Below are positions 31,217-34,649 of a stretch of DNA of 34,649 bases, piece after piece. The DNA is taken from IMG/VR virus record IMGVR_UViG_3300035121_000028, positions 1-34,649 of that record; one strand, written 5' to 3'. The notes under the pieces were generated by a model, which was not told where the DNA came from, did no database searches, and saw nothing but the letters and a program-made list of their open reading frames with translations. The stretch is from a virus. A program made the translations under genes and the position numbers. Position 1 is the first letter of the stretch. Each line of letters begins with the position of its first letter.

Positions 31217-32111
31217 CGGTGGGCAAATACAAACCGTTTTCGATGGTGGTGCAGGTACCTATACATGGACTAAAAATAGTCGTACACGGATAGTTACTGT
31301 TCATATGTGGGGTGGTGGTGCTGGCGGTGGATCAGGAGCTCAAGGGGTAGATGAGCAATCTAGTGGTGGTGGAGGAGGCGGTGCATGTGGATATTATGTA
31401 TTTACTTATCCACAATCATTTTTTAATGATACTGAAACAGTCGTAATTGGTGCTGGCGGTACAGGTGGTGCAGCACAAACTCTTTCTGAACATAATGGAA
31501 TAGCCGGTAGTAATGGGGGCTCAACATCATTTGCTAGTATTATTGTATTTGGTGGAAATGGTGGACAAGGTGGCCGCGGTACAGGTAATACTGAGCAACA
31601 ACAAACATTTAAATGGTGCGTTTCAACTGACAATGAATTCGCAAGTAATTTTGTAAAATCTGGTGCAGGATTAGTTGGAGCATCAGGTGATGCAGATGCA
31701 GTATTTGATCCACAATTTGATGTATCAGTAGGTGAATCTGGAATGGCAACAGGAGGAGGTGGTGGTGGTCCTTGTGATACAGGAGGTCCTATCAGAGGTG
31801 GTAACGGTGGAGATGTCGGTCCAGGCGCATGGATAGCAGGTGGTCTTGGTGGCATTGAATCAGGTACTATTGATGGCCAAGATGGTAATGACGGCGTATT
31901 AACTCCTGGATTCATTAGTGGATTCTTGTCAGGAGGTACAGGTGGTGGCGGTGGTGGCGGACAAACATCAGGACTTTTTGCTGGTAAAGGAGGTAATGGT
32001 GGATTCCCTGGCGGTGCAGGAGGAGGCGGGGGTGCATCTTTTGACGGTACAGACTCAGGTGCTGGCGGAGATGGTGCTGATGGCGCTGTTGTAGTGGTAG
32101 AATACTTCTAG
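31191..32111 (+). CDS. Glycine-rich tail adhesin
   Basis: 306 aa; RBS GAAGGAG, start inside the end of the membrane-protein gene. The first 75 residues contain a compact beta head (IQTVFDGGAGTYTWTKNSRT then IVTVHMWGGGAGGGSGAQG). The rest is very rich in Gly with GGGGGG blocks at about 60-65, 190-195, 248-254 and 280-290, and it ends DGADGAVVVVEYF. This is the pattern of Gly-rich domains in phage adhesins (polyglycine II sandwiches such as T-even gp38-type tips). Likely the distal host-range determinant. Last gene of the rightward block. Confidence 0.82.
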   Translation: MATQNIINNGGQIQTVFDGGAGTYTWTKNSRTRIVTVHMWGGGAGGGSGAQGVDEQSSGGGGGGACGYYVFTYPQSFFNDTETVVIGAGGTGGAAQTLSEHNGIAGSNGGSTSFASIIVFGGNGGQGGRGTGNTEQQQTFKWCVSTDNEFASNFVKSGAGLVGASGDADAVFDPQFDVSVGESGMATGGGGGGPCDTGGPIRGGNGGDVGPGAWIAGGLGGIESGTIDGQDGNDGVLTPGFISGFLSGGTGGGGGGGQTSGLFAGKGGNGGFPGGAGGGGGASFDGTDSGAGGDGADGAVVVVEYF

Positions 32112-32136
32112 AAATAGGCGCTTCTCTTCTAACAAC

Positions 32137-32205
32137 AAAAACCTCCCTGAAGGGAGTCCAGGGAGGAAATGGAGGTGTATGGAGTTCACATACATTTTGA
32201 TATTA
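32137..32205 (-). ncRNA. Candidate small RNA with anti-Shine-Dalgarno linker
   Basis: On the minus strand a hairpin TGTATG/CATACA (32194-32176) is followed by the single-stranded linker CCTCCATTT and by the terminator stem-loop at 32166-32142 with a U5 tail. A perfect TATAAT (32217-32212) or TTGCAA (32228-32223) with TAATAT 17 bases on could drive it. The free CCUCC could pair with Shine-Dalgarno sites. It may instead be only the 3' end of the leftward operon. Confidence 0.35.
32142..32166 (-). terminator. Terminator of the leftward operon
   Basis: CCTCCCTG (32142-32149) pairs with CAGGGAGG (32159-32166) around a 9-base loop. On the minus strand five T follow (32141-32137), a good intrinsic terminator. 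On the plus strand only AAATGG follows, so the rightward late operon has no clear terminator here. Confidence 0.85.
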
Positions 32206-32275
32206 TCATTGATTATAACTGATTGCAAGAGTTTATTTTTTATCCTTATCCATTATTGTCCTAGTTATCATGATC

Positions 32276-32728
32276 TCAATATTTACGTTTTGTTAATTCA
32301 TATCTCATCGCTAGATTAGTATTTAACATCCATCTAACTAATTTAGTATGTTTTTCATCGAAGTTTTCTATATTTTTAGATTCTAGGTTCATTTTAAGAT
32401 ACTTTAGTATTGTTTTGATCCATTCAGCATCACAATAATATTGAACTACATATTGCTTTGGACCTTCATATTCTGCAACTTGCATGCAATGATCATCAAA
32501 ATTTCTACAGCGCTTACCAGCTATTTCCCATATTATTGATTGTATTTTTAATCTAAATTCAGTGGACTTAATTATTGGATTTGGATTATCTCCAACTAAA
32601 AAGAAAATTATATCTCGTAATCTAAAGTGAGCTTTTTTATAAACCCATTCAATTCTTATATCATCTATTTTAATAACATCAGGATACGTTGGTTCTTTAT
32701 CAAAGTTTTTATATGAATAGTAATGCAT
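32276..32728 (-). CDS. Unknown protein, 150 aa, last gene of the leftward operon
   Basis: RBS AATAGGA, seven bases downstream of the upstream gene's stop. A Tyr/Asp-rich start (MHYYSYKNFDKEP) is followed by VIKIDDIRIEWVYKKAHFRL, RDIIFFLVGDNPNP and a middle with two Cys (KRCRNFDDHCMQ). The C-terminus is helical (KHTKLVRWMLNTNLAMRYEL). The RDI-x2-[FL]L segment resembles that of the 4545 product, hinting at a shared small domain; I would not press it. Soluble, function unknown. Confidence 0.78.
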   Translation of the reverse strand: MHYYSYKNFDKEPTYPDVIKIDDIRIEWVYKKAHFRLRDIIFFLVGDNPNPIIKSTEFRLKIQSIIWEIAGKRCRNFDDHCMQVAEYEGPKQYVVQYYCDAEWIKTILKYLKMNLESKNIENFDEKHTKLVRWMLNTNLAMRYELTKRKY

Positions 32729-32735
32729 TATTATC

Positions 32736-33005
32736 CTATTTATATATTATTTCTACATTTTCAAGCTCTATTTCAACCTCATCATCTATTAACTGGTCTA
32801 ATAGGATTTTAGGAATTTTAGGTTCATATATATCATGAGGAATAATATAAATGATAGGATTATTATTTTCATCATTTACAACTGCTGGCACGAGAAAATC
32901 ATCTACAACATATTTTTTATAATTTGTAGTGATATAAAACTTGTCTTGTAGGTCAACAGATCCATCGAGTTTGTGATATTGCAATAAAAAGTATCGTTTT
33001 TCCAT
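32736..33005 (-). CDS. Unknown small protein, 89 aa
   Basis: RBS CTAGGA upstream. Beta-rich and acidic: MEKRYFLLQYHKLDGSVDLQ, then a central YIIPHDIYEPKIPKILLDQL and an acidic tail DDEVEIELENVEIIYK. It follows a strong hairpin, so its expression may be reduced or separate from the Erf gene upstream. No family recognised; Ocr-like DNA mimicry was considered because of the acidic end but the rest is not acidic enough. Confidence 0.75.
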   Translation of the reverse strand: MEKRYFLLQYHKLDGSVDLQDKFYITTNYKKYVVDDFLVPAVVNDENNNPIIYIIPHDIYEPKIPKILLDQLIDDEVEIELENVEIIYK

Positions 33006-33024
33006 TATTTTTCCTAGTTAAAAA

Positions 33025-33065
33025 GTATCCCCCAACAAGAGTGTGTGGTCCTGTCAGGGGCATAC
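33025..33065 (-). terminator. Hairpin/attenuator between erf and the 89-aa gene
   Basis: GTAT-C-CCCC (33025-33033) pairs with GGGG-C-ATAC (33057-33065), one mismatch, with an inner CCTGTCAGG helix. On the minus strand TTTTT follows (33024-33020), so it should terminate a fraction of leftward transcripts after erf. Confidence 0.65.
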
Positions 33066-33102
33066 AAAAAAGGAGTATCTATTGAGCACCGACCAAGGTC
33101 TT

Positions 33103-33726
33103 TTATTTTTTTAGGTAATTATTTATTACCCATTCTAGTTGCTTTTCAGTCATATCTTCTAACGACTTGGTCTTAGTTGATACAAGTATATTATTTAATA
33201 ATCGTCCTGTCGAGTCTGCTGAGTGAATAGATTTCCCTAAAGCAACAGCTCCTTCAGCACTGATCTTTTTAGGTGCAACGTAACCTGATACCTTTTTGTT
33301 GGATACACCATCATCATCTTCTTGCTCTATGCCTAAAATTGACACCAGGGCGTATCTTCTTTGGTAAGTGATACCTGCACCAAGGGACTGTATATCTGAT
33401 GGATCATGGACGATTTTTGAAGCGCTACACATAAACTGTCCAGATTTGTGACATAATATGGTAGTCAGCATCTGAGACCCATCTTTATCAAATGATGGAT
33501 GCTGCGTTACTGCGAGTCCATGCTTTGAAAGAATAGGTAGAATATGATCAAGAACAGTATTAATATCAGCGTAACGATGACGGTGGCCATGATTTTCCTT
33601 CTTAATAGCAGTCATTTCTCCTTGTAATAGGCTTAAAGCGGTGAATAACTGATCTATTTCACAAGACATCGTCATTGAGCTAAGAGGAATTGTGGTAATT
33701 GAAGCAGTTTTTTCAACAAATGACAT
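33103..33726 (-). CDS. erf: Erf-family single-strand annealing protein
   Basis: 207 aa from ATG 33726; TTG 33738 is a possible but less likely start. Erf (from phage P22) binds single-stranded DNA and anneals complementary strands, promoting circularisation and recombination. Family signatures are clear: NHGHRHRYADINTVLDHILP (45-64), then ILSKHGLAVTQ, LTTILCHKSGQFM, and the diagnostic SLGAGITYQRRYALVSILGI (114-133) followed by EQEDDDG. The C-terminal 60 residues are variable, as usual. Together with RusA it gives a minimal recombination set. It is fourth or fifth in the leftward operon, consistent with early expression. Confidence 0.95.
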   Translation of the reverse strand: MSFVEKTASITTIPLSSMTMSCEIDQLFTALSLLQGEMTAIKKENHGHRHRYADINTVLDHILPILSKHGLAVTQHPSFDKDGSQMLTTILCHKSGQFMCSASKIVHDPSDIQSLGAGITYQRRYALVSILGIEQEDDDGVSNKKVSGYVAPKKISAEGAVALGKSIHSADSTGRLLNNILVSTKTKSLEDMTEKQLEWVINNYLKK

Positions 33727-33743
33727 AATAGAATCCAATGTAA

Positions 33744-34118
33744 TTAAAATATTAATGATAATACGCGAGACAACAAGATATATAATATATTAGCAAACGA
33801 ATATAATGCGCCAATAACCAATACAACTTCAGCGTACGCAATGATATCTGTTGCTTGAAGCTTCGGTATCGAATAGAAAAAAGATCTCACTCGGTCTGAT
33901 TCTGATCGTTTATTGACTATAAGATCTTGTATAAACTTGATCCAATGGTCAAGCCGAAACTCCTGAGCCTTAGCTTGTCGCTTAATGGTATCTATTTTAT
34001 CTTGCATATCTTTCAATTTTGCATCTGTTTCAGCAATATATGCTTCAATTTTGCTTTTTAAGGCAGATATTTTTGTTTCATCTGACTTTGGATTATTTTT
34101 TTCTAGTTTTTCTTCCAT
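33744..34118 (-). CDS. Coiled-coil protein with C-terminal membrane anchor, 124 aa
   Basis: RBS AAAAGGAAA. Residues 15-70 form a heptad-like coiled coil (ALKSKIEAYIAETDAKLKDM), followed by a short loop and a hydrophobic tail from about 92 to 124 (VVLVIGALYSFANILYILLS) that could hold one or two membrane helices. Tail-anchored coiled coils occur among phage exclusion and membrane-signalling proteins. The previous gene overlaps its first 16 bases. Function unknown. Confidence 0.78.
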   Translation of the reverse strand: MEEKLEKNNPKSDETKISALKSKIEAYIAETDAKLKDMQDKIDTIKRQAKAQEFRLDHWIKFIQDLIVNKRSESDRVRSFFYSIPKLQATDIIAYAEVVLVIGALYSFANILYILLSRVLSLIF

Positions 34119-34249
34119 TTTATTTCCTTTTTAGTTTTCTCTATCGCTTTTGCTACATCTTTTTGTGTTTGCCTTAGTCTGGTGATGAATTCTTTGAACT
34201 CGCATCGCTTTGAGCAGAATTCATTGAATGAACAGTTTTTACAATTCAT
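34103..34249 (-). CDS. Single FCS-type zinc mini-protein, 48 aa
   Basis: ATG 34249 with RBS AAAGGA six bases upstream; the start overlaps the upstream stop (ATGA) and its end overlaps the next gene by 16 bases. Residues 3-16 are C3-x2-C6-x5-C12-x3-C16 with FCSKRCE, the same FCS-x-[RK]-C core as both fingers of the operon's first gene. The rest is a basic helix (RLRQTQKDVAKAIEKTKKEI). It would be a minimal zinc-bound clip with a helical tail. Very likely related to the larger protein by duplication. Target unknown. Confidence 0.78.
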   Translation of the reverse strand: MNCKNCSFNEFCSKRCEFKEFITRLRQTQKDVAKAIEKTKKEIKWKKN

Positions 34250-34344
34250 GCAAGTCCTTTAGATATTGCGTAAAAGGCACCAAAAACAATCGCTAAAACA
34301 AACAAATCTCTCGCCATGAATAACAAGTTTATTATTTCCATCAT
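34246..34344 (-). CDS. Tiny membrane protein, 32 aa
   Basis: The start (ATGATG at 34344-34339) overlaps the stop of the zinc-finger gene and its stop overlaps the next start, so it is coupled on both sides. It reads MMEIINLLFMARDLFVLAIV then FGAFYAISKGLA: one transmembrane helix, about 14-28. AGGT lies close upstream. Function unknown. Confidence 0.6.
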   Translation of the reverse strand: MMEIINLLFMARDLFVLAIVFGAFYAISKGLA

Positions 34345-34649
34345 TTTTTACCTGCAGAATCTAGTTTGTAAACAATAGTATTAAACACGATGTTGTTATC
34401 AGAGAAATCAGAAAGCTGTACATAATGATCAACGCACTTATCAGAGCAGAAATATTCAACTCTTGTATCAACATAATCATAATCAAGATCTTTATAGCAA
34501 GTTTTGCATGTTATTGTGTTTGTATCAAATGCGTCATCAAAGTCTATTTTAGCTTTTGAAGCAAGTTCTTTATCTTGTTTGTATTGCTCCCATATTCGGT
34601 GAATCATAGATATTGGGGCATTATCATGAGTATTTATCTCACAACGATC
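34341..34649 (-). CDS. Double FCS/YacG-like zinc-finger protein, C-terminal part (start lies at 199 of the joined circle)
   Basis: This is the 3' part of the 126-aa gene whose ATG is at 199. Bases 34523-34649 repeat the start of the window, so residues 25-66 appear in both pieces. The second finger is C72-x2-C75-x16-C92-x3-C96, with FCSDKC, spaced a little wider than the first (C7/C10/C23/C27). After it comes VDHYVQLSDFSDNNIVFNTI, a soluble tail. Two YacG-type fingers in one small protein are unusual: YacG itself has one. An apparent start at 34607 (Met39) is internal. Confidence 0.85.
   Translation of the reverse strand, partial: DRCEINTHDNAPISMIHRIWEQYKQDKELASKAKIDFDDAFDTNTITCKTCYKDLDYDYVDTRVEYFCSDKCVDHYVQLSDFSDNNIVFNTIVYKLDSAGKK
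34523..34649. repeat. Terminal direct repeat, right copy
   Basis: Exact second copy of bases 1-127. Within it the minus-strand zinc-finger gene stays open to the window edge, as expected if this end continues into base 128 of the left end. Confidence 0.95.

Noticed and set aside
31406-31915. 169-codon Pro-rich minus-strand frame
   Set aside because: Poly-Pro simply mirrors the Gly-rich adhesin codons on the other strand.
26018-32111. Diversity-generating retroelement acting on the fibre genes
   Set aside because: No reverse transcriptase gene and no template/variable repeat pair with adenine-biased differences was seen; the repeats found are simple duplications.
32178-32318. 46-codon plus-strand hydrophobic frame after the last fibre gene
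   Set aside because: The RBS-like GGAGG is only three bases from the ATG and forms part of the terminator/sRNA structure; the frame runs into the opposite gene's end.
32736-33005. Ocr-like DNA-mimic antirestriction protein
   Set aside because: Only the C-terminal third is strongly acidic; the N-terminal half is basic and beta-rich.
1-34649. tRNA genes or CRISPR arrays
   Set aside because: No cloverleaf with a T-loop GTTCGAAT-type core and no regularly spaced repeats were noticed by eye; a covariance scan would be decisive.

Overview
The window is a complete or near-complete genome of an AT-rich, short-tailed (podovirus-like) double-stranded DNA phage. Bases 1-127 recur exactly at 34523-34649, and one minus-strand gene reads straight across that join, so the molecule is a circular map of 34522 bp cut at an arbitrary point. 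No family-level match to a named phage is claimed. The host is unknown. Shine-Dalgarno sites (AAAGGAG/AGGA), use of all three standard stop codons and lipobox-bearing small proteins suggest a diderm bacterium read with the standard code. One signal peptide ending SYSM-K-like (11858-12304) reminds me of intracellular Dependentiae-type proteins, but this is only a weak hint.

Layout. (1) A control region at 200-284 holds overlapping divergent promoters around a 14-bp palindrome. (2) Two tandem Cro-like helix-turn-helix genes run rightward (285-792) and end at a strong terminator. (3) About 960 bp (793-1754) hold no convincing gene but contain direct and inverted repeats; this is the best candidate for an origin or control region. 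(4) A consensus promoter at 1684 drives a rightward accessory operon (1755-6341): one 276-aa protein, six tiny membrane or lipoprotein-like genes, then seven proteins of unknown function, five of which are Cys-rich; it ends at a textbook terminator (6381-6409). (5) The morphogenesis block (6476-25734) has RusA resolvase, small and large terminase, P22-like portal, several small proteins, scaffold, N4-gp56-type major capsid protein, minor head protein, tail adaptor, two paralogous tail proteins, tail nozzle/stabilisation protein and three ejection-type proteins. (6) A tail-fibre/adhesin array of eight genes follows (26018-32111), apparently with its own promoter. (7) A leftward operon (199 back across the join to 32276) encodes FCS-type zinc-finger proteins, tiny membrane proteins, an Erf-family annealing recombinase and two unknown proteins.

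Two genes lie antisense inside the rightward late block: a small tail/adhesin-like protein (21077-21610) and a ribbon-helix-helix DNA-binding protein (25756-25905) flanked by matching TTCAT/ATGAA dyads. GC-rich hairpins punctuate the late region just before ribosome binding sites, with a tandem pair of look-alike hairpins ahead of the major capsid gene.

How it works together. Packaging would be by terminase onto a P22-like portal, consistent with headful packaging and a circular map. Recombination is supplied by Erf and RusA. I recognise no DNA polymerase, primase, helicase, integrase, endolysin or canonical holin, so replication is probably host-dependent and lysis is either unrecognisable or done by the tiny membrane proteins.
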